From assembly GCF_002161355.1 (NCBI RefSeq), contig NZ_NFHL01000007.1, positions 83,265-147,264 of the forward strand: a stretch of DNA of 64,000 bases, given 5' to 3'. Positions 25,821 to 33,349 of the stretch are shown piece after piece. This DNA is from Lachnoclostridium sp. An76 (GTDB lineage Bacteria > Bacillota > Clostridia > Lachnospirales > Lachnospiraceae). The translations under genes and the position numbers were made by a program. The notes below the pieces were generated by a model, which worked only from the letters and a program-made list of their open reading frames with translations, was not told the origin of the DNA and ran no database searches. Each line of letters opens with the position of its first letter. Position 1 is the stretch's first letter.

Positions 25821-26505
25821 GAGAAGGCCCGTCGGCATGGGTGCGGATGGCAGAGACGCTGCTGACAGGAGAGCCGGCGGCAGAAATTCCGGAGAAAAAG
25901 TCTGCATAAAAGCGCCGTATATCGACCAGAGCGGCGCTTATCCCACCGGCTGCGAGAGCGTATCAGCAGTCATGCTTCTGCGGTTTTTAGGAGTTGGGAT
26001 CTCTGTGGATGAATTTATCGAGAAGTATCTGGACAAACAGGGATTTGAAGAGCGGGACGGAGTGCTGTACGGGCCGGATCCCCGGAAATATTTCTGCGGG
26101 AGCCCTTATGACGCGGATTCCTTCGGGTGCTACGCGCCGGTAGTCGCGAAGGCCCTGCGGCGGGCGCTGGGCAGCGGGTATACAGTGACTGATGAGACGG
26201 GCGTCCGGCTGGAAGAACTGGCCCGGCGCTATCTGGACCGGGGGATGCCGGTCGTCTGCTGGGCGTGCATCAATATGCGGGAGCCAGTCGTCGGCCCGCA
26301 GTGGAAACTCCTGGATACGGGCGAGACGTTTACGTGGATCTCCAACGAGCACTGTATGCTCCTCGTCGGATATGATGAAGAAGGGTATTATTTTAACGAC
26401 CCATATGACAATAACGGGCTCATCTGTTATCCGAAAGAAACGGTGGAGGAGCGGCACCGGGCGCAGCATATGCAGGCTGTGGGAGTGCGGAAGAACGGGA
26501 AGTGA
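25813..26505 (+). CDS. C39-like cysteine peptidase family protein
   Basis: 230 residues. The C39-like core starts near residue 36: YIDQSGAYPTGCESVSAVMLLRFLG supplies the catalytic Cys, and NEHCMLLVGYDEEGYYFNDPYDN the His and Asp. The first ~35 residues are charged and have no signal peptide, which is unusual because many relatives are secreted. The CAGGAG site sits inside the upstream nhaC-like gene. Function in the cell is unknown; a cytoplasmic amidase-like role is possible. Confidence 0.78.
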   Translation: MDERRPVGMGADGRDAADRRAGGRNSGEKVCIKAPYIDQSGAYPTGCESVSAVMLLRFLGVGISVDEFIEKYLDKQGFEERDGVLYGPDPRKYFCGSPYDADSFGCYAPVVAKALRRALGSGYTVTDETGVRLEELARRYLDRGMPVVCWACINMREPVVGPQWKLLDTGETFTWISNEHCMLLVGYDEEGYYFNDPYDNNGLICYPKETVEERHRAQHMQAVGVRKNGK

Positions 26506-26639
26506 CTGTGAAAGGCGGCGAGCGGGAAAGAGCCGTTGAAAAACGTTAGGAAAGGCGATAAGGAAAAGCGACAGCGGAAGATCGATAAAATTTGTACTAT
26601 ACATTCCCGGTGCGGCGTGGTATAATAACCGATGGACGC

Positions 26640-26712
26640 GGAAGCATAGCTCAGCTGGGAGAGCGCTCGCCTGACTAGCGGGAGGTCATGGGTTCGAGCC
26701 CCGTTGCTTCCA
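26640..26712 (+). tRNA. tRNA-Val (anticodon GAC)
   Basis: Cloverleaf of 73 bases: acceptor GGAAGCA/TGCTTCC, D arm AGCTCAGCTGGGAGAGC, anticodon stem CTCGC/GCGGG with loop CTGACTA, T loop TTCGAGC, discriminator A. CCA is not encoded. A TATAAT lies 14 bases upstream. Confidence 0.93.
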
Positions 26713-26723
26713 TCGATCCTTTT

Positions 26724-26796
26724 GGGGTATTAGCGCAGCTGGGAGCGCGCCACATTCGCATTGTGGAGGCCACGGGTTCGAATCCCGTATACTCCA
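26724..26796 (+). tRNA. tRNA-Ala (anticodon CGC)
   Basis: Acceptor GGGGTAT/ATACTCC contains the G3-U70 wobble pair that identifies alanine tRNAs. The anticodon loop is TTCGCAT, the T arm ACGGGTTCGAATCCCGT and the discriminator A. CCA is not encoded. It reads the GCG codon. Eleven bases separate it from tRNA-Val. Confidence 0.93.
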
Positions 26797-26816
26797 TTAT
26801 ATAAGTCCAGTGTTTA

Positions 26817-26875
26817 TGCGGGTTTTCAATTTTCGTGTTACATGAATTTTTTGAAAGCCCGCATTGATTTTTTAT
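26817..26875 (+). terminator. Terminator of the tRNA pair
   Basis: TGCGGGTTTTCAA pairs with TTGAAAGCCCGCA (one mismatch) and a T-rich run follows. Confidence 0.75.
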
Positions 26876-27061
26876 TATCTGGCTTGTTAAAGAGAATAAG
26901 CCACGCCTTGTATTTTTTCTCGTCAAATGTCGCATCTTTAGTTCGGAATCCGGAAGGTCAATAAAAGTCATGTGGCTGCCCCGAAGATGATACAATATTC
27001 CTGTCGAAAAGACGTACATCTTCGGATGTGCATTTCCGCCTGATGCGCCGACATCGGGTGG
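26876..27061. other. Intergenic stretch without a recognised gene
   Basis: Only a hairpin CCGAAGATG/CATCTTCGG at about 26979-27025 stands out. Open frames through here cross the tRNAs and are not credible. Confidence 0.4.
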
Positions 27062-27089
27062 TTGACTTTTTAAGCACATTTGCTATAAT
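27062..27089 (+). promoter_or_regulatory. Promoter of the antisense RNA opposite toxin 1
   Basis: TTGACT (27062-27067), a 16-base gap and TGCTATAAT (-10 at 27084-27089) form a strong, extended -10 promoter pointing towards the toxin's 3' end. Confidence 0.7.
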
Positions 27090-27095
27090 GTATTT

Positions 27096-27200
27096 AACAA
27101 GACAACTGGGATAGATAGATGAAGCCTATCCGTCCCGGGCAAGATTTTAAACTACGAAAAGTAGTCGCTTATCCTACCAAGATACGGGCGACTACTTTTT
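27096..27200 (+). ncRNA. Predicted antisense RNA (type I antitoxin), about 105 nt
   Basis: From the promoter at 27062-27089 to the shared hairpin and T run at 27200 there is no reading frame. A stem GGGATAG...CTATCC lies near its 5' end. It would overlap the end of the toxin mRNA, with the two transcripts converging on one terminator. This is the geometry of TxpA/RatA in Bacillus. Inferred, not recognised as a named family. Confidence 0.6.
27157..27200. terminator. Bidirectional terminator shared by toxin 1 and its antisense RNA
   Basis: A perfect 12-base stem (AAAAGTAGTCGC / GCGACTACTTTT) with A and T runs on both sides. The toxin's stop codon (27192-27194) is inside the right arm. Confidence 0.8.
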
Positions 27201-27287
27201 CCGTTTATCATAGAAACTTTTTACAAGAGTGATGATTGCAATAATCATTAGTACAAATGTAAATAAGTCGTCGTATGTAACGTACAT
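27192..27287 (-). CDS. Small hydrophobic toxin-like peptide 1 (holin-like, type I TA)
   Basis: 31 residues: MYVTYDDLFTF, a hydrophobic helix VLMIIAIITLV, then a basic tail KSFYDKRKK. AGGGGTGGT lies before the ATG. This is the pattern of putative holin-like toxins of Firmicutes, which damage or depolarise the membrane when overproduced. It closely matches the peptide at 52704-52796 (both begin M-x-VTYxDLF and end in Lys). A structured leader precedes it and an antisense RNA faces its 3' end. Confidence 0.7.
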   Translation of the reverse strand: MYVTYDDLFTFVLMIIAIITLVKSFYDKRKK

Positions 27288-27457
27288 AAGCACCACCCCT
27301 TTCGCAAGACTCCGAAACGGATGGATTCCATAAAAGCCGCCTTAAATGAGTAAAGCCCTAGGTATCAGCCAATCCCGTATCATGGGAAACCTACCACCTA
27401 AGGCCTGTTTACTTAATAACTCTCGTCGCGTCTATATACTATGCCGGAGGCAGTCAA
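27288..27457 (-). promoter_or_regulatory. Promoter and structured leader of toxin 1
   Basis: On the minus strand TTGACT (27452-27457) and a TATAGA-like box (27431-27436, spacing 15, suboptimal) would start a leader of about 135 bases. The leader contains complementary blocks (AGTAAAC...GTTTACT-like near 27410/27350, and CCTTAGGTGG/CCACCTAAGG-type pairing near 27365-27405). Such leaders commonly delay toxin translation. Confidence 0.45.
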
Positions 27458-27526
27458 AAATCAATAAATTTTGTGTGAATTTTTCTAAAATATTAGAGCT
27501 ACTCTAAAATAATATTTTATTCCAGA

Positions 27527-27563
27527 AAAAGCACCTTCAGAATAAACTTCTGTTGGTGCTTTT
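27527..27563 (-). terminator. Terminator of the five-gene ABC operon
   Basis: AAAAGCACCTTCAGAA pairs with TTCTGTTGGTGCTTTT (three mismatches), with T run on the minus strand, about 75 bases past the last gene. Confidence 0.65.
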
Positions 27564-27637
27564 GGTATCTCAACAAAAGAATCGGATTTCCCCGAATTGC
27601 GCATACCACTTATCCGTGATTAAAATATGATCCGATC

Positions 27638-27907
27638 CTAAAGATTTGAGGCATCCGCAAAGCCTCCTTCCTGGGAAAATTCGATTATTAAATGTGCATT
27701 ATTTCGAACGAATGTTTTGAAATACTCTAGTTCTACGTCTGAATACCCATTATTTTCCCATTTATATTCCGGCAGCCAGCAGACAGCATTGTGAAAGCCA
27801 TCTTTTTCGTCCGGTGTTTCAATGTATACTTTTACTTTACCGTCCGATAACATTTCAGAATGTGTAATTTCCGTATCATCATTTAAAGTCATGTATGGAT
27901 ACATCAT
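27638..27907 (-). CDS. Small soluble protein of unknown function, last gene of the ABC operon
   Basis: 89 residues starting MMYPYMTLNDDTEITHSEML, acidic and soluble, with VCWLPEYKWENNGYSD in the middle and HLIIEFSQEGGFADASNL at the end. No family recognised. A GGGAGAT site precedes the tandem ATGATG. Its start overlaps the end of the small membrane protein gene by 4 bases, which makes it part of the same operon. The longer open frame upstream would start inside the preceding gene and is not favoured. Confidence 0.65.
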   Translation of the reverse strand: MMYPYMTLNDDTEITHSEMLSDGKVKVYIETPDEKDGFHNAVCWLPEYKWENNGYSDVELEYFKTFVRNNAHLIIEFSQEGGFADASNL

Positions 27908-28197
27908 AATATCAATCTCCCATACGCGATCATCCCGGCGATCCCCACGGCTCCCGCAGCATAGATGCAGTTGATGACCATGCACACCTGCATCCATTTG
28001 TTCCTGACGTTTCCCGCCGCATAGGCGAGCACGGAAAAGATTCCGGAAAAGATCATAAACGCGGCATAGCTGTAGATAATGATCTCCGCCGCAGGGGACT
28101 CCAGCGCCCAGTCAAAGGTGCGCAGGGGCAGGATCGTCCACGGGATAAACAGCATAAGAGTGGCAATGGCAGTACAGATTTTATTTTTCATATTCAT
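27904..28197 (-). CDS. Small membrane protein of unknown function
   Basis: 97 residues with three predicted membrane helices (ICTAIATLMLFIPWTIL; EIIIYSYAAFMIFSGIFSVLAYAAG; QVCMVINCIYAAGAVGIAGMIAYG). GAAAGGAAATC precedes two candidate Met codons at 28197 and 28191. It lies 30 bases after the second permease gene and overlaps the following gene. A helper or immunity-like role alongside the ABC transporter is possible but unsupported. Confidence 0.7.
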   Translation of the reverse strand: MNMKNKICTAIATLMLFIPWTILPLRTFDWALESPAAEIIIYSYAAFMIFSGIFSVLAYAAGNVRNKWMQVCMVINCIYAAGAVGIAGMIAYGRLIL

Positions 28198-28227
28198 GAT
28201 TTCCTTTCGTATTATTATTTTTCAGAT

Positions 28228-28998
28228 TTATTTCCTTTCAGCAGCTCCAAAGCGGACGCAGGCAATGGCCAGCGCGGCGGCGGTGATCAAAATGGCGGCG
28301 GGCAGCCATGGCAGCCAGTCGATCCGGGTGTCATACATCCCTTCTGCGGCTTTCCCGTACTGTACCATCAGCAGGTAAAATGGGTAGCTCATTGGGTAGG
28401 CGAACCAGATTTTTGTATTGATGATCAGCACGGACGGCACGATGGAGGCAAGTCCGATCCCTACGGAAAAGACCGGGGTCTGGATCAGGCAGGCGACCAT
28501 CCAGAAAACTGCCGCCATGGGGATGGCGCCGGCGTAAATGCCCAGTGTGTTCCCGCAGACATAGAGCGGGTCCAGGATGAAATCATAATCCTGTATCCGG
28601 GAGACAAGCACGGCACTGAGGTAATATGCACAGACTGTCATGAGCATCTGGGCAGATGCCAGCAGGATGAGCACGGTGAATTTGGCGAGGCACAGCTTTG
28701 CGGAACTCACCGGCAGGGACAGCATTTTCATGATGCCGCCGTGGGAGCGTTCGGTCTGGATGAGGAGTACCGTACAGATGACCAGTGATGCAGGGATCAT
28801 GAACCACACCATTCCCATATAGCCCTGGATAAAGAAGTTGTTTTCCGGGGTGATCGGGATCCCTCTGGTGTCAAAAGCAAAGTCAGAGTTGATGATACCG
28901 GGGACCCACATCATGATGACCGGGACCAGCAGGATCAGCAGGATCTTAGACCGCTTGATCTTTTTCAGTTCCACGCTGATAAGAGAAAAGAAATTCAT
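28228..28998 (-). CDS. ABC-2 type permease, second subunit
   Basis: 256 residues, six membrane helices with a large loop after the first (FAFDTRGIPITPENNFFIQGYMGMVWF). It resembles the MutG/EpiG/LanG-type permeases that flush lantibiotics or bacitracin-like peptides from the membrane. AGGAGG is 8 bases from the ATG at 28998; an in-frame GTG three codons upstream is less well placed. Its start overlaps the end of the first permease gene by 4 bases. Confidence 0.8.
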   Translation of the reverse strand: MNFFSLISVELKKIKRSKILLILLVPVIMMWVPGIINSDFAFDTRGIPITPENNFFIQGYMGMVWFMIPASLVICTVLLIQTERSHGGIMKMLSLPVSSAKLCLAKFTVLILLASAQMLMTVCAYYLSAVLVSRIQDYDFILDPLYVCGNTLGIYAGAIPMAAVFWMVACLIQTPVFSVGIGLASIVPSVLIINTKIWFAYPMSYPFYLLMVQYGKAAEGMYDTRIDWLPWLPAAILITAAALAIACVRFGAAERK

Positions 28999-29732
28999 TC
29001 TACACACCTCCTGAGTTTTTGGTAAATGAGTTCCAGTGCGCCGAACAACAGGACCTCAGCGGCGCACACGCCGAGAAAGAGAAAGACCCGGTCATTTTCC
29101 TCTGCTGCGGCGAGCGTCTGGTAAGGGGAGCTGAACGGGAAAAGGCTCAGCACCGCATGATCCTGGGGAAAGATGAGGAGAGTAAACGCCAGGATCACAC
29201 CGATCCCGAGGGACACCCACATATTTCTGCAGGCAGAGGCGATCACGAGCATCAGGATGACCGTAGGCAGGGCGGCTCCCCACTGAAAGAGGATACTCCC
29301 CAGGAGACCTTTCAGCAGTTCCGCTGCATCCGGGATGCGGTCCGGGAACCAGTGAAGTGCGCACCCTGTGACCGCGAGGATTTCCACGGCAGTCATCATC
29401 GCCAGCATCACCGCGGCGATCACGGATTTGCCCAGGAATATGCTCCCGGCGCGGATCGGCAGCACATCCATTTTCTGGGCGCCGTTGTCCGCATACTCTG
29501 TGTGGTACATGATGCAGGCTCCGCAGATGGAGACAAGGATATTCAGCATTGCCATCATCTGCCAGTCCGCATCCATGAGGATGTCAAAAGGGCGTCCGGG
29601 CATTGCGGTGAATGTCTCCGGGCGGAAGAGCATATTTGCCAGGGGAAATGCCGCGGCGAGGAGGGCGCCCCCGAGGAAAGCGGGGAGATAGCCGGTCCGC
29701 TTCAGTTTTTTGATCTCCAGGTTCAGTGCCAT
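28995..29732 (-). CDS. ABC-2 type permease, first subunit
   Basis: 245 residues, six membrane helices, same topology as its neighbour (MALNLEIKKLKRTGYLPAFLGG at the N-terminus). Pairs of unlike permeases with one ATPase are the LanFEG / BcrAB pattern. It overlaps the ATPase gene by 10 bases. Confidence 0.8.
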   Translation of the reverse strand: MALNLEIKKLKRTGYLPAFLGGALLAAAFPLANMLFRPETFTAMPGRPFDILMDADWQMMAMLNILVSICGACIMYHTEYADNGAQKMDVLPIRAGSIFLGKSVIAAVMLAMMTAVEILAVTGCALHWFPDRIPDAAELLKGLLGSILFQWGAALPTVILMLVIASACRNMWVSLGIGVILAFTLLIFPQDHAVLSLFPFSSPYQTLAAAEENDRVFLFLGVCAAEVLLFGALELIYQKLRRCVE

Positions 29733-30484
29733 GCCCTGCCGCCCCCTTTCCTGTTATCTTCATCGATCATGGCAAGGAAGGTCTCTTCCAGATTGTCTGT
29801 GGGAAATCCGGCTTCATGGGCGCTGGATCTTAATTCATCCATTGTCCCTTCGAACAGCAGGCGGCCGTGGTTGAGGATCCCGATCTCATCCGCCATCAGC
29901 TCTACTTCGGAAAGCAGGTGGGAGGAGACGAGCACAGTACAGTCAAACTGACGGGGCAGGGACTTTATGAGGGTGCGGATCTCGTGGATGCCGGCCGGGT
30001 CGAGACCGTTGGTGGGCTCATCCAGGATCAGGATGGGCGGGCGTCCTATGAGCGCCCCGGCAAGCCCGAGCCTCTGCTTCATGCCGAGGGAATATTTTTT
30101 CGCCGGTCTGTTCCGGAACTGGGACAGCCCGACAAGCTCCAGCGCGTCCCGGACGCTGCTCCTGGGAAGCCCAAGGATCCTGCGGATGATATCCAGGTTT
30201 TCTTCCCCGGTCAGGCTGCCGTAAAAGGCGGGCGCTTCGATAAAAGAACCGACTTCCTTCAGGATGGATATCCGGTCGGACGGATAGGTCTTCCCGTCGA
30301 TCTGAAAGCTCCCTCCCGTGGGGCGGGTAAGCCCGAGGAACATTTTCATGGTAGTGGATTTTCCCGCGCCGTTAGGACCGAGGAAGCCATATACGCTTCC
30401 CTTGCGGATATGCAGGTTTAAATGAGAGACAGCAGTAAAGCCGCCGTACGTTTTCGTCAGATCCTTTGTTTCAATAATATTCAT
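29723..30484 (-). CDS. ABC transporter ATPase, lantibiotic/bacitracin-resistance type
   Basis: 253 residues: Walker A GFLGPNGAGKSTTMKM (~33-45), signature YSLGMKQRLGLAGAL, Walker B LILDEPTNGLDPAGI, H-loop VSSHLLSE. The BcrA/LanF-like C-terminus (FPTDNLEETFLAMIDEDNR) follows. It heads a five-gene operon with two permeases and two small proteins. Divergent two-component genes imply peptide-induced expression. The peptide is unknown. Confidence 0.87.
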   Translation of the reverse strand: MNIIETKDLTKTYGGFTAVSHLNLHIRKGSVYGFLGPNGAGKSTTMKMFLGLTRPTGGSFQIDGKTYPSDRISILKEVGSFIEAPAFYGSLTGEENLDIIRRILGLPRSSVRDALELVGLSQFRNRPAKKYSLGMKQRLGLAGALIGRPPILILDEPTNGLDPAGIHEIRTLIKSLPRQFDCTVLVSSHLLSEVELMADEIGILNHGRLLFEGTMDELRSSAHEAGFPTDNLEETFLAMIDEDNRKGGGRAWH

Positions 30485-30572
30485 AATTTCCTGAACTCCT
30501 TTCAGTATCCGGTGCCTGCGCGGCGTAAAAGTATCCGCGGCATTTCCACCGGTGATTTTTCCTGACAGTTAA

Positions 30573-30670
30573 AGTATAGAATGCCGTCCTTACGGAGACC
30601 TTCTCCCTTCCTTACGTTTACCTTACATTTAGGGAAAGAGAAATGAGAGCAGGCTCTTCTGTGCTATAAT
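30573..30670. promoter_or_regulatory. Divergent promoters with phased direct repeats between ABC and two-component operons
   Basis: CCTTACGGAGA (30588), CCTTACGTTTA (30610) and CCTTACATTTA (30621) are direct repeats spaced by 22 and 11 bases, as expected for an OmpR-type regulator binding one face of the helix. They lie between a minus-strand -10 (TATACT at 30573-30578) and a plus-strand extended -10 (TGCTATAAT, 30662-30670). Confidence 0.65.
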
Positions 30671-30691
30671 CAGAAGCAGGAGGGATGGATG

Positions 30692-31399
30692 ATGGAGCAA
30701 TATTATCTGAAACAGAAAAAGATCCTTCTCGTGGATGATGAGAAGGAAATCCTTGACATGATAACAGATTTTCTCAGCAGGGACGGATATACACAGATAC
30801 GGACAGCGGGCACCGTCAAAGACGCGCTCAGGACAGCAGAAGAATGGGGAGCGGAGCTTGCAGTCCTTGACGTCATGCTGCCGGACGGGGATGGCTTTTC
30901 CCTGTTTGAACAGATGCGGAAATTTACAGAGATCCCCGTGCTCTTCCTGACCGCGCGGGGAGAGGACGAGGACAGGATCCGCGGGCTTGGGCTCGGGGCG
31001 GACGATTATATGGTCAAGCCATTTCTGCCAAAGGAACTGCTGCTGCGCATCGGTATCATCCTGCGGCGTTATTATAAGGCGGAAGACCCGGCAGTGGAAC
31101 TGGCAGGGTGCAGGATCGATCTTGCCCGGGCCGAGGTGGTCAAAAACGGAGAACATCTGCCCCTGACTGCGAAAGAACACGAGATCCTGTCAGTATTGTA
31201 CCGGAATGCAGGGCGGATCGTGACGATCGACCAGCTCTGCGAGGCGGCGTGGGGAGAGAATCCATTTGGGTATGAGAACAGCCTTATGGCGCATATCCGC
31301 AGGATCCGGGAAAAGATCGAGGCGAATCCGTCGAAGCCGGTCTCCCTGATCACGGTCAGGGGGCTGGGGTATAAACTGGTGCTGGAGGGGAGAAGATGA
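30692..31399 (+). CDS. OmpR-family response regulator
   Basis: About 235 residues. The receiver domain has the acidic pair in LLVDDEKEIL, the phospho-acceptor Asp in LAVLDVMLPDGDGF, Thr in LFLTARGEDED and Lys in MVKPF. The C-terminal winged helix is complete (LTAKEHEILSVLYRNAGRIVTIDQLCEAAWGEN...VRGLGYKLV). AGGAGGG is better spaced to the ATG at 30692 than to the one at 30689. It likely binds the direct repeats just upstream. It overlaps the kinase gene by 4 bases. Confidence 0.9.
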   Translation: MEQYYLKQKKILLVDDEKEILDMITDFLSRDGYTQIRTAGTVKDALRTAEEWGAELAVLDVMLPDGDGFSLFEQMRKFTEIPVLFLTARGEDEDRIRGLGLGADDYMVKPFLPKELLLRIGIILRRYYKAEDPAVELAGCRIDLARAEVVKNGEHLPLTAKEHEILSVLYRNAGRIVTIDQLCEAAWGENPFGYENSLMAHIRRIREKIEANPSKPVSLITVRGLGYKLVLEGRR

Positions 31400-32787
31400 C
31401 GAGTGTGGGAAAGCTGATCCGGAGATTTGTCGGGATCCTGGTCCTGAGCATGTTCCTCCTTTTTATAGTGAATGTGGTGATCCTGCTGGCAGTGGCGTCC
31501 ACGCAGAATCCCGGCATCGGCCCGTGGACGACTGCGCAGGAGACGGAAGCCGGGCTGCAGAAAACAGAGGCCGGATATACTCTGTCTGATGAGATGACGA
31601 AAATGCTGAAAGATAAGGATGCATGGGCAGTCTATATTGACAATGACACCGGAAAGGTACTGTGGCATACAGAAAACCTGCCGTCAGAGATCCCCATGCA
31701 GTATACGATCGCAGACATTTCCAGCCTGACAAGGGGCTATCTGGCAGATTATCCCACCTACACCGCAGGCTCTGAAAACGGGCTGGTGGTCGTGGGCTTT
31801 CCGAAAGACCGGTACTGGAAGCACATGAGCCCTTCCTGGGATTATGATTTCATCAGGAACAGCCCGTACATCGCGCTGTCTGCGATTGGGATCAATGTTG
31901 CCGTGGTCCTTCTGATCTATGTGACTGCAAATACAAAGCTGCTCCGCTCTGTGAGGCCCATCGCGGACGGGATCCAGGCGCTGCCGACGAAGACGCCTCT
32001 GTATGTGAAGGAGAAGGGGCTTTTGTCGGATCTGGCAAAAGATATCAACCGGACAGCGGATATCCTTCAGTCCCAGAGAAGAGACCTGAGGAAAAAGGAA
32101 GCCGCGAGGGCTGACTGGATATCAGGAGTCTCCCATGATATCCGCACCCCCCTCTCCATGGTCATGGGGTATGCGGGACAGCTTGAAGACGCACCGGAGC
32201 TTTCGGAGGACGACAGGAGAAAAGCAGCCATCATCCGGCAGCAGAGTGTAAAAATGAAAAATCTGGTAAATGACCTGAACCTGGCGTCTAAGCTGGAATA
32301 CAATATGCAGCCGCTCCGTTCTGAACAAGTGAATATGGCGGCAGTGGCGCGGCAGTGCGCGGCGGATTTCATGAATACGGATATCAGCGGGAAATACCCT
32401 CTGGAATGGAAGGCGCAGGAAAACCTGCCTTCCTGTGTAGTCAGGGGAGATAAGACCCTGCTGGGCAGGGCGCTGAACAACCTGCTGAATAATGCCCAGA
32501 CCCACAATCCCGACGGATGCCATATAACGATGGGATTCCAGGTGGAAGAAGATTCCTGCTGCATTGCCATAGAAGATGACGGCGTGGGGATCCCGGAAGA
32601 GAAGCTGGAAAAGCTGAAAAATACGCCTCATTATATGATGAATGACAGCGGGGCGGATGAACCACGCCATGGGCTGGGGCTTTTGATCGTACAGCAGATC
32701 ATCAAAGCGCATCACGGGGAAGTGAAGTTCTCTTCCGGGGCGAATGGCGGGCTGCGGGTGGAGATCCGGCTGCCGCGATGGGCGTAA
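31396..32787 (+). CDS. Sensor histidine kinase
   Basis: 463 residues. A first membrane helix (~12-35) and a second near 155-178 flank an extracytoplasmic domain of about 120 residues. HisKA carries the phospho-acceptor His in GVSHDIRTPLSMVMGYAGQLE (~245). The ATPase domain has ALNNLLNNAQTHNPDG (N box), EDDGVGIPEEKL and HGLGLLIVQQI. It is transcribed with the response regulator. The large outer domain suggests direct ligand sensing rather than transporter-coupled sensing. Confidence 0.9.
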   Translation: MTSVGKLIRRFVGILVLSMFLLFIVNVVILLAVASTQNPGIGPWTTAQETEAGLQKTEAGYTLSDEMTKMLKDKDAWAVYIDNDTGKVLWHTENLPSEIPMQYTIADISSLTRGYLADYPTYTAGSENGLVVVGFPKDRYWKHMSPSWDYDFIRNSPYIALSAIGINVAVVLLIYVTANTKLLRSVRPIADGIQALPTKTPLYVKEKGLLSDLAKDINRTADILQSQRRDLRKKEAARADWISGVSHDIRTPLSMVMGYAGQLEDAPELSEDDRRKAAIIRQQSVKMKNLVNDLNLASKLEYNMQPLRSEQVNMAAVARQCAADFMNTDISGKYPLEWKAQENLPSCVVRGDKTLLGRALNNLLNNAQTHNPDGCHITMGFQVEEDSCCIAIEDDGVGIPEEKLEKLKNTPHYMMNDSGADEPRHGLGLLIVQQIIKAHHGEVKFSSGANGGLRVEIRLPRWA

Positions 32788-32899
32788 ATTTCTCTCAGGT
32801 GCTCCGGGAGGCTCTGATGAGTAAAATGAATGCAGGCAAATGATCGGAAAATAAACAGAAAAAGGGGAACAGGCGAAGATCCGCTGTTCCCCGAAAATA

Positions 32900-33241
32900 T
32901 GGACCTGGCGGGAATCGAACCCGCGTCCAAAAACCTATCCCATGTACTTCTACTATCATAGTCCGTTCTTTTTCATTCCCTCTGCCGCACGGAAACGGAC
33001 ATCCCTGCGGGTTCAGTAGCTTCATGATACGCCTGACGGCTCAAAGCTTTGCCGTCATCGTTTCTCACATGTTTGATGCCAGATCCCTGAGGTGTGAGTG
33101 CCCCGGGGCTGACATGCGGCAATTAGGCCGCAGCTAATTCGTAATTATCGTTAGCGTTTAATTTTAAGTTTGCGATTTGACGCATCAGCCTGCGGATAGC
33201 TTCTCCATCTTCAAGATCCCTGTCGAAACCAGTACAAGCCC
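32900..33241 (-). ncRNA. ssrA: tmRNA (ssrA)
   Basis: 342 nt on the minus strand. The 5' GGGCTTG pairs with the 3' CAGGTCC to form the tRNA-like acceptor; the T arm is GCGGGTTCGATTCCCGC. The tag frame at 33173-33123 reads ANLKLNANDNYELAAA and stops at TAA. The 3' CCA is not encoded. It rescues stalled ribosomes and tags the unfinished proteins for proteolysis. Confidence 0.96.
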
Positions 33242-33302
33242 GGAATAATAGTACAGTAAGATCTGTACGGATAAAAAGTATGCTGGTGCATACATACTAT
33301 AT

Positions 33303-33331
33303 ACTATAGTGGCGGCTGTGGGAAAAGTCAA
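33303..33331 (-). promoter_or_regulatory. Promoter of tmRNA
   Basis: On the minus strand TTGACT (33326-33331), exactly 17 bases, then TATAGT (33303-33308). The primary transcript would begin about 55 bases before the mature tmRNA 5' end, requiring RNase P processing. Confidence 0.75.
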
Positions 33332-33349
33332 GGAACAGACAAAAACTTC

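Noticed and set aside
26800..27061. Phage or integrative-element attachment site at the tRNA-Ala 3' end
   Set aside because: No integrase gene and no second copy of the tRNA 3' end within the window.
26675..27079. 134-codon minus-strand open frame across the two tRNAs
   Set aside because: It reads through both tRNA genes and is a known type of false gene call.
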